Shown here one piece after another: positions 24,282 to 36,693 of a DNA stretch of 64,000 bases. Numbering within the stretch: position 1 is the stretch's first letter; each line of letters starts with the position of its first letter. The translations under genes and the position numbers were made by a program. The notes beneath the pieces are model-generated. The model had not been told where the DNA came from, searched no databases, and was given only the letters and a program-made list of their open reading frames with translations. This DNA is from Bilabrum cf. latius (taxonomy: Eukaryota; Bigyra: Bicosoecida; Bigyra; Bicosoecida): NCBI GenBank assembly GCA_965178125.1, contig OZ237765.1, positions 372,001 to 436,000 of the forward strand, read 5' to 3'.

Positions 24282-25916
24282 TCACGTGGACCCTTGGATA
24301 ATGGTAGCAAATCTCTGCATCGTCAGCTCCGGACTACCTCCTTGGTACATGGCATTCCCGTCTCGCAGCAGCTGCTTGCTCCCCTTGCCTTCTCCGACTG
24401 CCCCACGTGCCTTCTAGGCCGTGCCTATTGAAGGTATCGCACCCTTGCCCGTGACGATCGGTGGATCCGCCCTGTGCTCGGCTAGCCGTGATCGAATACC
24501 GATTCGGCGATGTGCAACAGGCATCGTGGGACGTGCTGTGCCATCACTGTCGCTGGCACAACAGCTTAGCTGACGTATGAGCGCATCATCGCCTGCCCCA
24601 GCTGGCCAGCCCAGGTGCATGGCGGCAGCCTCACGTATTCGCTCCAGTAAAGTGTCCACAATGCATTTGTAATCCACCTTCACAGCTGCGGGCATTGACT
24701 GGGCAGGCCCGCCAATCCCTTCTTCTGCAGGACCAGCTGACCTTGCAAAGTGTCGCTGAATTGATCTCGCGATGCCCCACCCGCAGGATGAAGGCTCTAG
24801 GTTGCCAAACAACGAGCACCAGTCCGCAGGAGCTCTCTCAAGCAGCACCGCCCAAGTTTGCAGTGAAATGCACCGAGATAACCGATCTGCGGGTTGCCGC
24901 CCGAGAATGCTCCACATGTCGACGCATGTCTCGGCGTCAACGCATGAGCTCTCGATAGCCTGGGCTAGCTCACTGCCTCGGCGAGAGGCCGCATCATGCC
25001 TGGCAAATCCAACGACTGAGCAATGGAACGCACCAGATCGCGGGATGAGATGCCGAACGTACCCGGCACATTCCAAGCCAGACGATTTGCTTGGTCCGGC
25101 CGGTCTATCGGTCGGTCTATTTGTTGGCAGCAGCACCCGGTCCACAGCTGCTTCGATTAGCCCCAGATCTACTCCGACCGAAAAGCACCCAGGATTGCCC
25201 TGAAAATGTACATCAAAATGAGGTAGCACTGGGGCATCTGATACATCTTGAAGGGCAGGTCGGGAGCGAGCCCCCGTCGGCATGACCGGCATTGAAACTT
25301 GACCGCCACCCGTCCGCGCACGTTTGCTGGGGGCATACGGGGATGCCGCTGCAACCTGTGGAGCTTGAGAAGGCAGGCGCCAGGCAGCACACTGCGAAGT
25401 GTCAAACGTCTTATCTCCCAACATTGCGACGAGTTCTATGCCTGCCCGAGCACCTAGCCGTGCCTCTTGCATGGCCTTAAGCTGAGACATGACCCAAAAG
25501 AAAGGCGTATGCAAGAGCCGCACCGTGGACGGCACGGTATCGTCAGTGCCCGCAGAATACACCTGATTCAGTGCAGAGTGCAGCATCTAGGCAAAATAGG
25601 TCCTGGCTGTGCTCCGCATCCCGGCCGGTTCGCTGGAATCAGGTCGATGCCGACGAGAGGTGCACTTGTCACTGGCATTGCTGGCGCTGTGGCTGCTCGA
25701 GCTTCTGCTGCTGCTCTCACCACTGCCGCTGGCTAGCATGGAAGCACCACCTTTGCTTACACTGCATCCAGCCCCAGTATTCGCCTCGCTCAAATCCAGA
25801 ACAACTCTTTCCGACCGCAGAGCTGCATTGGCTGCGTACTGGTCTGCCAGACTACACGCTAGATCCGCTGTGGATCCAGTCGTCCAGATTGCACGCGGCT
25901 CGGCATGACTGGATGC

Positions 25917-25948
<32 letters not shown>

Positions 25949-27608
25949 GTGCGCCCTCTGCAATCGATACCATACTAGATCGGGATCCTGTAGTCTATAC
26001 ATGAGCTTCCCCACGCATGACCACCTCCGGCCACGCCCTTACGTGACGAGATCGCAGGGAGCCGAGCCACTAGGCTGTCAGGTCATCCGCAGGGAATGAT
26101 GCAATGCTAGCGCTTGGGGGTGCCGCACCTCCGTGAGATCCATCTCTCATGAGCCCGTGCGTTCCATGTGTTCCTTTAGCAGCTTGCTCAGAGGCACTTC
26201 TGGCTGGTCGGGGCATTTCCGCAGAAACACATTCGGCATCAGATGCACTGTCAGCTGTCAGTGGTGTATCATCCCACGGGCCTGGCCCTCTGACAATATC
26301 AAATGGCATGCTATCTAAAGCATACATCCACAGCGATACGATGCACGTCCCGCAAATCAAATCAGACACGTACATGCCGCTAGCTGAGCTTTTCCTCTAG
26401 GTTGTTGTGCATCCCGCCTCGCATGCGCTCGTCATGCCGACAGTCCTACATGACAGCAAGTCCTCAGTCACAGACAGTCTTGCGAAGTCTACTGCATACT
26501 CACGGCACAGCGTCTGCATCTCGGGCCTCTACATGGCGTGTCGCATGACGGCCACTGAACAGTCAGTGATGAGCACCTGCACGCAGGGAGTACGCGACAT
26601 CGCTTTGGGTATTCCTGATGTATTGGGCTAAGTTGTGCTTCCAGGCGGCCTAGCTGGTGCCGCTTCACCACTATGCCGTTCACCTCTTCCCAAAGACCTG
26701 ATACCATGTCCCATACCATCGAGCCCGAGGGATGCGTCGCGCTCACTCCTGGATAACAGCAGCCCTTTGCGCTTTAGGGCGACCGCAAGAGCAAAGGACA
26801 AGCGCGAGTGCCCAGCAGCGACATCGATGGCAGTCAAAATACAAACTCCATCCGTCTATTGACCTGAGATCTGTTCAATCAGTCGGAGCGCGCGACGTAC
26901 GGTTGCGCCGCAGGTAGTCACACCGCTTGGAACATGGCCAGCAGAAAACGCTCCAGATCCAGCCCGGCTGTAGAACTAGGACTACTACTCCCATACTGAA
27001 CACATTGATAATGGACTGAATACTTTCCAGTCAGATTTTTGTCGGGAGTTTGCCATGTCGAGGCTCTGTGTTTCAAGTTGAACTGCAGCCGGAGGCCGAA
27101 ATGTAGCATCGCTGCCAGAACGAGCCCGTTTCCTCCCTATGGCCAGACATTCGGATGAATCAAATTCGCAATGATGACTATCGCTAATGATTTTTGCGGT
27201 TGGCCAAAGAGAAAGCCTGCTGTCACTTGCTGCACGATGCAGCAGACCGACCTCAGGTGCATGCAACGGGACGTGCAGCATAACCATGGAAAATAAATAG
27301 CGGCCGAGGTGTGAAGCATTTCGACTGAGCTCAATCGCAACTGATAACATTTGGTGCTCGCCTGAGGACAGCACAAGCCCCGGCAGTCGACGAGATGCGC
27401 TTGCAATCAATGATACGTTTGTGGCTCGATTGTCCAATCCAAGCCGTAACTGACAAAGTCGGCACACCATTAACGCAAACTAAACTTCTCTAGGCACGAT
27501 CATAAGCGATGAAACAATCTCATTGGCCACCATACTCGGCCAAATGCGTCCAGATAGAACTGCGGTCAAACCGGAACCACGCGGCGACGGGTGTTGCTCC
27601 TGGCCCAT
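24282..27608 (-). CDS. Unrecognised 1,108-residue protein
   Basis: Single exon, ATG at 27608, TGA at 24282, starting 58 bp after the TAA of the upstream gene on the same strand. An in-frame ATG at 27686 would overlap that gene's end. Twelve TAGs are read through: 27480, 26985, 26982, 26976, 26856, 26628, 26529, 26397, 26070, 25995, 25587, 24414. Three of them cluster in four codons at 26976-26987. The protein is a mix of helical segments with many Leu, Ala and Cys, separated by Ser-rich linkers. One linker is a poly-Ser tract encoded by an AGC repeat (25918-25948). Hydrophobic patches such as CILTAIDVAAGHSRLSFALA and LICGTCIVSLWMYALDS look like buried helices of a large helical repeat rather than membrane spans. 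I do not recognise the family. An undetected intron cannot be excluded. Confidence 0.65.
25918..25948. repeat. CTG trinucleotide repeat (coding)
   Basis: About ten CTG units on the plus strand, read on the minus strand as AGC, giving a poly-Ser run in the unrecognised protein. Likely variable in length between strains. Confidence 0.8.
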
Positions 27609-27666
27609 GCTTTGCGAAGCCGTTTCATACTCGGTATGAGTCGAGATCACGCGCTTGAGCGCATGC

Positions 27667-30600
27667 TTACAGTCCTGCGGGACCATCTCCGCCACCAGCA
27701 GGCGGCTGTACCACAGTTTCGGTCGGAGCTTCCTTCTTCGGGGGACCACTACCACCCGACTGCGGCGCAGGCTGGGGGAACTCGGACTCGGGGATCTCGG
27801 CGACGGGGCTAGGCATGCCCTCCTTAATGTAGAAAGTCTTGCCAAAAGCCGGCGGCATGGCGACGTATCCCGGAGGAAGATCACGGCCGTCCTTGTATTT
27901 CTTAGCGCCGCTGTTGAGAGGACCGGCCCCACCAGTTGCAGGCCCTGCCTCCGAGCTGCCAGCGTCGTCCTGGCCGCCAGGTATCCACCTCATGCTGCGT
28001 GTGCCCGTCCACCCCGCTGTTTCCTCCTCTCTGTTCGTTCCGTAGCACTCAAACGCCAGAATAAGGGACCTAAAGCAATCCCTGAAGTACTCCTCCGCAC
28101 CGTTTAAGCTGAAGTAGAACCGCCGGTGTTGGTGGCCCCACAGACTAGTCGTGCCCACTGGTAGTGGGATGACATCGAATTTCTCCAGACCAGTGCAGCA
28201 CCCGTACATGGACCGGATCGACATACCAGGTGAAGCCACCACGGACTGCACCTTGGACCGAATCTGGGCGCGATTCCACTCGAGTCTGCCCTCGGCGATA
28301 CCAGCTCCCACATCATGAGCCGCGAACGGTTGCCGAATGTGCCTGCCGACGATTCCGTGAGCCATGCCGTCGATCGAGGGAATAGTCTGGGGAGTGCCGT
28401 CGCGACTTCTATCGAGGATGGGCTAAATCCCGCTGCTCCTCCCCAGCACTGCTTCGAGCATGCTGTCCGCGTCCTTCTTCGGCGATGCTCGAACTCTCGC
28501 TGCACTGCTCTCACCGTGTACGTGCGGGCACCTAGCCTCGGCACCATCGCCGCTGCCTGGCGCCTGAGCCGCGTCGCTGCCCTTGCCCATGTCAGCACCA
28601 GGTCCTGCTGCTCCGTTTGAGCCGTCTTCTTCAGGCCTTGGAGTGGATCGACTGAACAGTGGGTCGCAGCCGGCGTACTTGTCTCTCCTCTTCTGGGCGA
28701 GGAACGGGCCAACGATAGCCTCTATTGGAATAGGAGGCAGTGCCAGCTCTGCCTTGGCCAGCAGGATGCGCTGGTTCCTCACCCATGCTTGCATGCGATT
28801 GCGGCCCTCCTTGGTGTCAGCCGAGGTCTTGGCGACATCATCCATGTCCTCGCACCCATACAGCAGGGCCACCATTGCCTGGATGGCGTGCTCCAGGGGC
28901 AATCGGTGCGCAGGGTTCGGCTGCATGCATCCTCGCAGGATCGCCTCAAATTCTACAGGCCGCCTCTGCTCGGCCCATGCGTCGTCTGGAACGTCCGGAA
29001 TGGTTCCCTTCCCGTCAAAAAGGGCTCCTTCGTGGGTGCTCTAGCGCAGAATTGTGTTGTAAAACACCACAGCTGCCTGGTACATGTCAGTGGGGCCAGC
29101 CGCCTGGGCTGCCTATTTGATAGGCCGACTAGCAGCATCGTTGACGCCGAAACCGCCTGAATCCCGCAGTCGTGCCACTTCAGGCAGCCACGGTGCCCAT
29201 GGTGTATCATCTCTCCTCTCGAATAGATCGGGACTATATGCAACAGGCCTGGCCTCGCGGCCCCTGCAGCCCTCATAGAGGGGCTCTTCGTCAGCGTGTT
29301 CCGGCTGCATCTCGCTGGGATGCATGGCCCGCAAGCCAAATCCAATGTCGTTCGCCCTGTCGAGTTGGGCATCAGCTTCTGAACCAACGCTGCCATCGGC
29401 ATCCCCGACACTGCCCTCAGAGGACAGTGGGCTCGATGAGTCGCGAATGGAGCTGCTCGCGGAAGTGGGAGCACTGTCAACACAGATCTTCAGACGGGAA
29501 ACCAACTCGTCGGTGGCCTTGTCCACATCAGCCCGCAATCCGCCCTGGTACAGGAACATGGCGTGCTCGAAGTTGAAGAGCAGCGCCCTCCCGTCCGGAG
29601 TCAGGCCTATGTTCTCAGGCCGAATGTCGCTGTGGACGACACCACGCTGGAGCATGTGCTTGCATGCCATGAGCATCTGCAGGAACCAGACACCCAGTTG
29701 GCGTGCCGACAGCTTGCTATTCTCCTTGCGACACTCCTCTACCACCTGATCCAGTGTAGCCGGGAAGCGCTCCTCGATGCAATAGATTGCCTTGCACTAA
29801 GTCGCGCACTCGCGCTCGTTCCTTTTCCGCAAGTATGGCAGCATGATCTGCGCTGGCGCCATCCAGCTCGAGATGACCCTTTGGATGAAATGGCACCCGC
29901 GGCAGACGACGCTCTCGGATCGATCTGTGTCGGACCGGTGCATGCGCTCGCCAAGAGCCACCCGGATCAGCTTGTCCCGGATATATCGCCTAGCAAGGTC
30001 CTCGTTCACCACGAAATCCGCTCCCCCCACGGGCAGCTGCACGGACATGATGCCCTGGAACCCCGTGTACCACCGGCCATCTTCGTTCGCGTCGTTGTAT
30101 GTCTCCGACTCGTCCACGCCCGGCTGGGGCCCGGCCTCCACTGCGAACCTGAGCTCGGTAACGGATAGGCCCTGTCTATGCCGTGCCTCGTGCTCCGTTC
30201 CGATGGGCCTGGCCTAGGCAGACCTTTCTTCCCTGATGCTTTGTGAATCAGCCGCAGGGATGCCGGCATCCTCTTCGTCAGCCTCTTTGCTCTCGCTCGC
30301 TCCGCAGGTCGCGGCACTGCCGCCAGATTCTGAAGTCCCCTCTGCAGAATGGCCTTCAAGGCTTGCTCCTCTGGCGCCCCTTCGCGTCCCACCTTCTCGC
30401 GGGTATTCGGACTCCTGCGAGACCTAGTGGTACGAGGGGCATTCGGGCTCCGGGTCGACGACGCGTAGCTTACCACCGTCAATGAGCGACAGTGCCTCGC
30501 TAGACAAGTCGCACTTGCTGATGCGATCGACGGATTCAGTGCTCTGCTCATCTTCATCGCCCTCTGCACCGAGCGCGGACACCGCCGGGTAGTGCTGTGT

Positions 30601-32407
30601 CAAGTTGGCCCCAACACGGGCCAGCCTCCTGCCCCACCTGGCCATTCCCCGATCCTGGACCACCTGCGCGCACTCCTCATACCGCTTCCTGGACAGTAGC
30701 GCGCACAGCTCTGCATTGCTTGCGTCGTTACCGCCTGTTATTTTGAGCGTGGTATGGCCGTTTTCGCCCACGAGCCAGGCGGACTGCGGGACACCAGCCG
30801 GTAGTCCGGGATATTTAGTGGTGTCCGGCACGGCACCATCTGCATCTGCGATACTACCCACCGCCGGAACCTGGCTACCCGCCGCCGTGGCACTTATGGG
30901 GTCTTGTTGCTGTACATGGGTGCCAGTGCCACCACCCTGAGGGGGCATCTTGTCACGAGCCGTTGGGGAAGACATCGACGTGCCCGGGGTGCCCCGTGTG
31001 AGCTCGCGGGTCTTTTCCAGCGCAGCCTTCCTGGCTTGTTCACATTGCGCCTTACGAGCCAGCTCGACAATAGTGCTGAGCATGTGTAGCTGCATGTCGC
31101 CCTTGTCCTTACTAGTCTGTAACAGCTCCTGCTGGACCTTGTGAAGAGCCTCGGATGCTTCAGCTTTGTGCTACTTCTCTCTTCTTAACAAGTCGCGTCG
31201 CTCTTGCTGCGCCTTTAGCTGAGCACTGGCTGCCTTTTCATTGAGGCTTTGGTTGCTATCGGTGAGCGACGCTACCCTGGCGCCAGGGGCTGCGATGTAC
31301 TTGAGCTGGCTCAAGAGAAAATCAAACTTCACGTCGGCATGCTGCACTTGAGCCGGTGTCTTGCCATCCTGCGATGTGTATACATGATTGTAAGCCAATC
31401 GCCTCATCAATATCAATGCGTTCGGCGCGGGTGCTTCATCATGATAGCTCAAATCATCGCCTAACCTTGTTAGTGGCCGTCACGTCGATATTCGGCACCC
31501 CCAGAAGAAGAATAACGCATTTTGCGCACCGAGCCGATGCTTCATGCAGCGGAGAGTTGGTGTTATTTTCGGTGTTGCGTTGTTTGTTCACGTCGGCACC
31601 CTTCTCAAGCATGGAGGCTAGTGGCTCCGGACGTGCGAAGTGAGCCGCCCAGAACACAGCCGTACCCCCGTCCTGAAACGAATATTTACATAAAAAGACG
31701 AACGAAAAGATGTTACGGCTTACCGCTAGCATGTTGCGGGGCAGTTCTAGCTGGGAGAACTATGGCTGCTCACATGTTGGTCTTGATTTAGTTGCTCCTT
31801 CGTTTGTGCATCAACAAGAAGTTTGGCAATGTCGCAACTCTATTGTCGCAGTGCCTAGTAAAGCGGGGTGAAGGTTTTGCCGCTGCCGCCCGCCCCAGTC
31901 TGCAATATGACTCTAGAAAAGAAGACTGGTCAAATCCGCTCTGACGTCACGCTCTGGAAGAAAAGACTGTCCTGACGGCTGGATTCCAAGCGATCCGGCT
32001 AAGTCTTACGGTAGATTCTTCAGACAACCCGATAGGGTTCGCTCCTTGGCACAGAAGCTCCTTGACAGCGTCTGGTTTCTTGTGTATGACCGCAAAGGCC
32101 AGAGGCGTCAGCCCTTTCTGCTTAGATTGCAACAAATTGAACCCGCACCAAGAAATGTCGAATAGTTTGCAAAGGGGGATATTGAATTTGAAGCACTCCT
32201 CTTTCATACATCGTTTCTTGAATTCAGAAGGGATGCCTTTGCCTCGGCTCCATCAGCTGCCTCAAGGATCTGCTGGATAGCACTCTTTGGATTCTCATCT
32301 CGGATCGCCTTCCAGATTCCGGAGTCCCTGAGGGTAGGAGCAACGCAGCAAAACAACAAAGCGATGTACTAGGGGTATAGTTACCGCGCTCGTGCGTGAA
32401 TACGCAT
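27667..32407 (-). CDS. Ankyrin-repeat protein fused to a pseudokinase
   Basis: Six exons: 32407-32385, 32327-32210, 32117-32010, 31899-31774, 31672-31466 and 31368-27667 (TAA), with introns of 57-110 nt; 1,427 residues. Splicing rebuilds ankyrin repeats across every junction, for example NDKGLTPLAFAV, KTFTPLYQALRQQ, DGGTAVFWAAHF and ATNKDGKTPAQV. A coiled coil (about 225-290) and a Ser/Gly-rich linker follow. The kinase-like domain (about 600-900) has the catalytic loop HSDIRPEN (773-780), but the DFG metal motif is NFE (793-795) and I see no glycine-rich loop or clear VAIK lysine. It therefore probably binds or scaffolds rather than phosphorylates. The C-terminal 230 residues are of unknown fold with a Pro-rich tail. 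Nine TAGs: 31855, 31840, 31171, 30424, 30214, 29797, 29113, 29041, 28423. Substrate or partner unknown. Confidence 0.83.
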
Positions 32408-32764
32408 GGATGCTAGGTTGCAGACGGGATTGCCCAGTTGCTGTTGAATGTCAATCCGCTAGCATGCTACCGTCCATTACTAGCGAAAACGTTCAGTGTT
32501 GATCTCACTCTGTCACACCGCCAGCAGCCGCCATTTTTGGCAATAAATGAATGGTAGTGTGACCGATCGCTCGACATTCTCCAGCTCGGTGATAGTCCAT
32601 GCTGGCCGTGTGATGAGTGCGGATATACGGATCCGAGTCTATCCCATTGGTGAATCCTAAGCCTAGATTCAATCACCTTCCCAAAATGCCTCCATGGCAA
32701 GCTCCGAAGACAGACCAAGCAGCCCGTTCATGCCAGACTGGCATTCCATCTCTACTGACCGCCC
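32408..32764. promoter_or_regulatory. Intergenic region, 357 bp, between tandem minus-strand genes
   Basis: Lies between the TGA of ARMC6 and the start of the ankyrin-pseudokinase gene, both on the minus strand. It must hold the ARMC6 3' UTR and the promoter and 5' UTR of the next gene. A minus-strand open frame of about 80 codons inside it has no protein-like features. I see no defined motif. Confidence 0.45.
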
Positions 32765-34702
32765 TCAGTCCAGCCCCAGGTCCCTGATGGCAGCCTTGCC
32801 CACGTCCTCGCACACGAAGAACCGCGCCTTGGCCGCCCGAATGGGCCCCTCCACCTCCTCCTCCAGCACGGCGGGCCTCAGGTCAGGCCTCCTGCTCACG
32901 ATGTTCCTCAGCGCGAGGCAGCACTGCCTCTGGGTGTTAGCGTGCGAGGGGTGCCGCTTCAGGGCCTGTGCCACCAGCGGCACGATCCCGAACTCAACGG
33001 CTTTCTCGCAGCTGTCGGGCTGCCTCAGCAGGACGTTGGCAACAGCCGCAATGCCGGCTTCGAGCACGTGGGGGGCGTCCCTATGCTTGGCCAGGATCGC
33101 CATGAGGGCCTTGAAGGGGGCGCACTCCTTCCTCATGGCCTTGCGCTTGTTGCTGTCCGCGTTTGCCAGCTGCTTTACCATGGCGCTTGCAGCGCGGCAC
33201 ACCCCCGGGTCCTCCACCTGCGCCTGCACGCTGGCCACGAAGATGTCCCGCAGCACCCCCTGGTCCTCCATGTCCTCGCAGATCTCGTTGTTCACTGCCA
33301 AAGAGCGCACACAGTCCAGGAGAGGCTCCAGCGCCCTGGGCCTCTTCATGTGCGCCTTGATGCAGTCGAAGAACAGCGTGACCGTGGTGCCGTCCCCGCC
33401 CAGTTCCCTCGCATTGTCGAAGCACCTCGTCTTGGGAGCAGAGAGGTCGTCGTGGGTGATGCACCCGCGGACCAATGTGGCGATCAGCCCCGCCAGCTTG
33501 CCTTTCGACTCCGAGTCCTTGATCCCCTCGCTCCGCAACAGCAACAGGGCGGATCGGATCACTCCCAGCTCGAACGCCTGCCTCTTGGCGAACTCGCTCT
33601 TGTGCACGAAGCGGGTGGTCAGCAGGATGGAGCTCCTGGCCTCGTGCCCGTCCCCTGCCGTGAGGGCTTCCTAGACCTCCTCCAGGAAGGCCATGGGAGA
33701 GCTGCCGCACACGTCGGGCAGCTGCGCCAACCTGGCGGCAGTGCGCAGCGCCGACCGCCTGGCGCCGGGACAGCCGTCCCTTCGGCCCGCGAACGCCGCC
33801 CGCTGCAGAGCCACCATGGCCCCGCGCTCCCCTGCCAGCGCGATGAGCAGCTGCCGGGCCCTGGCTCCGTCGGCGGCCGCCTCCGCGGCGCTGCCCTCTT
33901 CCTCACTCGTCACACCCGGTGCTCCTGCATCCCCGCTGTCAGCTGACGCAGCATCAGCCGCGCCACCGCTAGCGGCCCCCGCCTGTGCCCCGCCCTCTGC
34001 TCCCGCTCCCGCCCCGGTCCCCTCTGCTTTCGTCTTGGCTGCGTCTGCGCCGGCCATCTTGGTCACTTCGGCCGTGACCGAATCCAGCGCTACGTGGATC
34101 TCGGCGCACAGCTCCTCCACTCGAGGGCCGCTCGTGGCAGCGGCGGCGCTTCCGTGCGGCCGCGCCTCCGCCGCGCCTGTACTACCGGCGGGAGCCGCTG
34201 CACCGGCGGACGCTTCGGTGGATGCTAGCGCTTCCGTCGGCGCACCTGGGGGCATCTCAGCTGAAATCGCTTCGGCGATTTCGGGCGGCAGCAAGTCGGC
34301 AACTGCTTCCCTGGCTGCTTGGGCCGCTCCCAGAGGAAGCCTTGCCTCCCGACCGGGACAATCTAGCCCTGCCCACCGGAACGATATGCGCACAAGTTCA
34401 TCCACGGTTCCAACAATTGGGTGCGACACGGGGATGCCTGCAGAGCTATCGGTGCGCTTGCCCTCTTCGTTCTCGCTCGCCTTGCTTTCTTCGTCACCCC
34501 CGTCGCCAGCTGTACTACCATCACAAGTTCCGCCCTTCTTGACCCCGGCGCCGGTGAGCACGATGTTTGTGAGATCCACACGCTCAGTTTCAAACTGCAG
34601 CTTCGTCTCGGCGATTGCCTCTTCTAGACCCATATCAAACATCTCCATGGTTTCTTGTACGGCTTCATCGAAGGTTTCCTAACTAATACGCTTAACACCC
34701 AT
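32765..34702 (-). CDS. ARMC6: Armadillo repeat-containing protein 6
   Basis: Single exon, 645 residues, ATG in good context (GCCATGGG), TGA at 32765. The N-terminal signature reads RIS-x-ETFDEAVQETMEMFDMG and then VDLTNIV, where x is the TAG at 34679. Members of this family have Gln at x, as I recall them. The C-terminal 280 residues carry armadillo helices: VLRDIFVASVQAQ, CEKAVEFGIVPLVAQALKRH, QRQCCLALRNIVSR, and the closing CEDVGKAAIRDLGLD. Between them lies a lineage-specific Ala/Gly-rich insertion of about 150 residues (roughly 140-280). A second TAG is at 33671. ARMC6 is conserved across eukaryotes but its job is poorly known; it is probably a cytosolic binding scaffold. Head-to-head with a secreted-protein gene. 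Confidence 0.93.
34679..34681 (-). other. UAG codon in the conserved ARMC6 N-terminal motif
   Basis: Eighth codon of ARMC6, in the context KRIS-x-ETFDEAV. The recalled family motif is (I)(S/T/A)QETFD, so this TAG replaces a well-conserved Gln codon. Confidence 0.85.
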
Positions 34703-34865
34703 GGCAACAGCCTCCATCTCAACCGAGAATTTGAAGCCACGGGGCTTGAGAAGTCTGCTTCCGCAACGGGTTCATTCGCATAAACTACTCGCAACTGAAT
34801 CACACAAAACCAGATTGTTCTTGAACGGCAACTGGGCCAATACTGTTGGAGATAAAGCACTACCA
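34703..34865. promoter_or_regulatory. Short divergent intergenic region
   Basis: These 163 bp separate the ARMC6 start from the preferred start of the secreted ASP-box gene. A plus-strand ATG at 34701 is in frame with the latter, but using it would overlap ARMC6 and bury the signal peptide. Confidence 0.5.
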
Positions 34866-36491
34866 ATGTTATTTCATTACTGTTTGATACCATGTATGCT
34901 AGTAGCTACCAGTACTGCAAGCTTGTACGTCCATCTTGACGGTGAAAGTCGCTGGGAGGTGGTGTACAACGTCACGCGCGATAATTGCACTGATCACGAT
35001 CTCCCCGACAGCATGCCGGTTGCATACTATTCGCCCAAGCTGAATCTAACGTTTTTAGTCTCTGCTGTCGGAACAGGGACTTGGATGAACGTTGGGCTGA
35101 CGCTGGATACGGTCGCCCACGACTGCTCCAAGCCCCTCTACAATTCGACATTTGACCAGACCCCTTGGTCGTACGCCAATTATTAGTGGATCCAAAGCGT
35201 CCATGTGGACCCTGAGTCGGGTGTTCTGACAGCCTTATTCCACAACGAGTTCCACGGCTTCGATGAGTGCCCCGAGTGGTGCACGTCCCACCAGCTGGGA
35301 CGTGAGGGCAAGTGCAACATGTGGAGCACGAGCATCGCGCAGTCTACCGACGGAGGCAAATCATTCCACCTCATTGCAAAGCCACCAAGCGCTAGGGTGT
35401 TCAGCTTCCCCTACGAGTACGTCCGCAACGGCTCTAACTTCGGGTACGGTGCACTGAGCGGCACGTAGCAGGGGCAGGACGGCGCGTGGTACGGAATCGT
35501 CGCAGCCAACACGAGGACGGGGCAGATGCAGGGGCGGGGGCCGTGTCCCTACCGCGCGACAGATCTCGCTGACCCGGCCTCATTCCGCGGGTGGAATGGG
35601 ACCCATTTCTCCGTTGAGTTCGCGGACCCGTACACGGACCCCGTGGCTCGGGCACACCCCGAGAGGCACAGGTGCGAGGTGCTGGGGGCGACGGCCCCCG
35701 GCGGGGACTCCTCGTGGCCCTCCTCGCACTCGCAGATGAGGCGGCTGGTGCTGTCTCAGGAGGAGGAGGCTGCTCTGGCGGAGGGCTCGCTTCCGAGGGG
35801 GCACGCTGTGGATGGGGCGCCGCCCCCCGGGTCAGGTCAGCCCTAGTGGGTGCTTTCTGGCGACCACGACCTCAAGGCGCTGCAGGTGGGGTTCCGGTTT
35901 AGCAGCGAGCCAGACGCGGGCAAGGCCATCGTGTCTTGGTCGCAAGAGGCCCAGGCACTGGACACGGGCGACCTGTCGCGATACGCCACCCCTGAGGGGA
36001 TCATCATCTACCCCACCCTGCTGGACGCGAGGGCCCCCCAGCTGGGCAGGCCCTCCTTCGACATCGCGACTAACACCAGCACGTACCTGTATCTCGTTCT
36101 CGAAAGGAACATCTGGAGGCACAGGGTGCTGTTCAAGGCAGAGCCGCCTGCCCCGCCCCCGCCCCCGGTGGTCCCACCGGCGGATTGCTCTCGCTTCGTG
36201 GTGGCAGGGGCAGGGCTTGGGGGCGTGGACGGTGCGTACGTCCAGACCAATCGAGTTAGCGATGGGGTGCCTGTCTTCGAGAAGGACAAGGAGCACCAGC
36301 TGTACCGATTGGGGGGCCAGTGGCGGCTGGCACACGAGGGAGTCAAGAGCTTCTACGCGGAGGCGGGGAAGGTCGCGATGGAGAAGAGGCACGGTGGTGA
36401 AGGCCCTCATCGGCTGCCGCTATCGAACGACTGGAGAGTTTCTCCCGGGGGCTACTACCCTGCGCCTGCCAGCGTGCTTTGCAGCGACTGA
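34866..36491 (+). CDS. Secreted ASP-box (sialidase-like propeller) protein
   Basis: Single exon, 541 residues, TGA stop. The start at 34866 gives a clean signal peptide (MLFHYCLIPCMLVATSTAS). The body has a BNR/ASP-box (S-TDGGKSFH near residue 170), typical of beta-propeller glycosidases, and a FSFPYEYVRN...WYGIVAANTRTG region. Several Cys and N-glycosylation sites fit an exported protein. After a PAPPPPPVVPP linker, the last 105 residues form a separate small module (GVDGAYVQTNRVSDGVPVF, then YRLGGQWRLAHEGVKSFYAE). I have the impression of similar modules in algal and oomycete secreted proteins but cannot name one. TAGs at 35184, 35466 and 35844 fall between conserved-looking segments. Probably a glycan-binding or glycan-cleaving enzyme; catalytic residues are not identified. 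Confidence 0.78.
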
Positions 36492-36693
36492 GCGGGCCAC
36501 CAGAGGAGGATGGCATGGTGCTGATCCAGTCCATTGTGAACGACCTTCAGATCCGGGAATTATGCCTTATCGGTATATTGATCAATGTGAGCAGCTCACA
36601 CAACCCCGGCGCTTGCTGCTTGATGATGAGAGTGCGATTCAGTTGTTCGTTCGCTGCTGCGCGTCTGATACAGAATTCACAGCATAGCTTGCC

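Noticed and set aside
31724-31750. A 27-nt mini-exon between ankyrin exons, with a 23-nt intron
   Set aside because: Splice-like borders exist, but joining 31774 directly to 31672 gives a normal 101-nt intron and a better ankyrin repeat.
32467-32718. Minus-strand open frame of about 83 codons
   Set aside because: No motif, no start context, and it lies in the promoter region of the ankyrin-pseudokinase gene.
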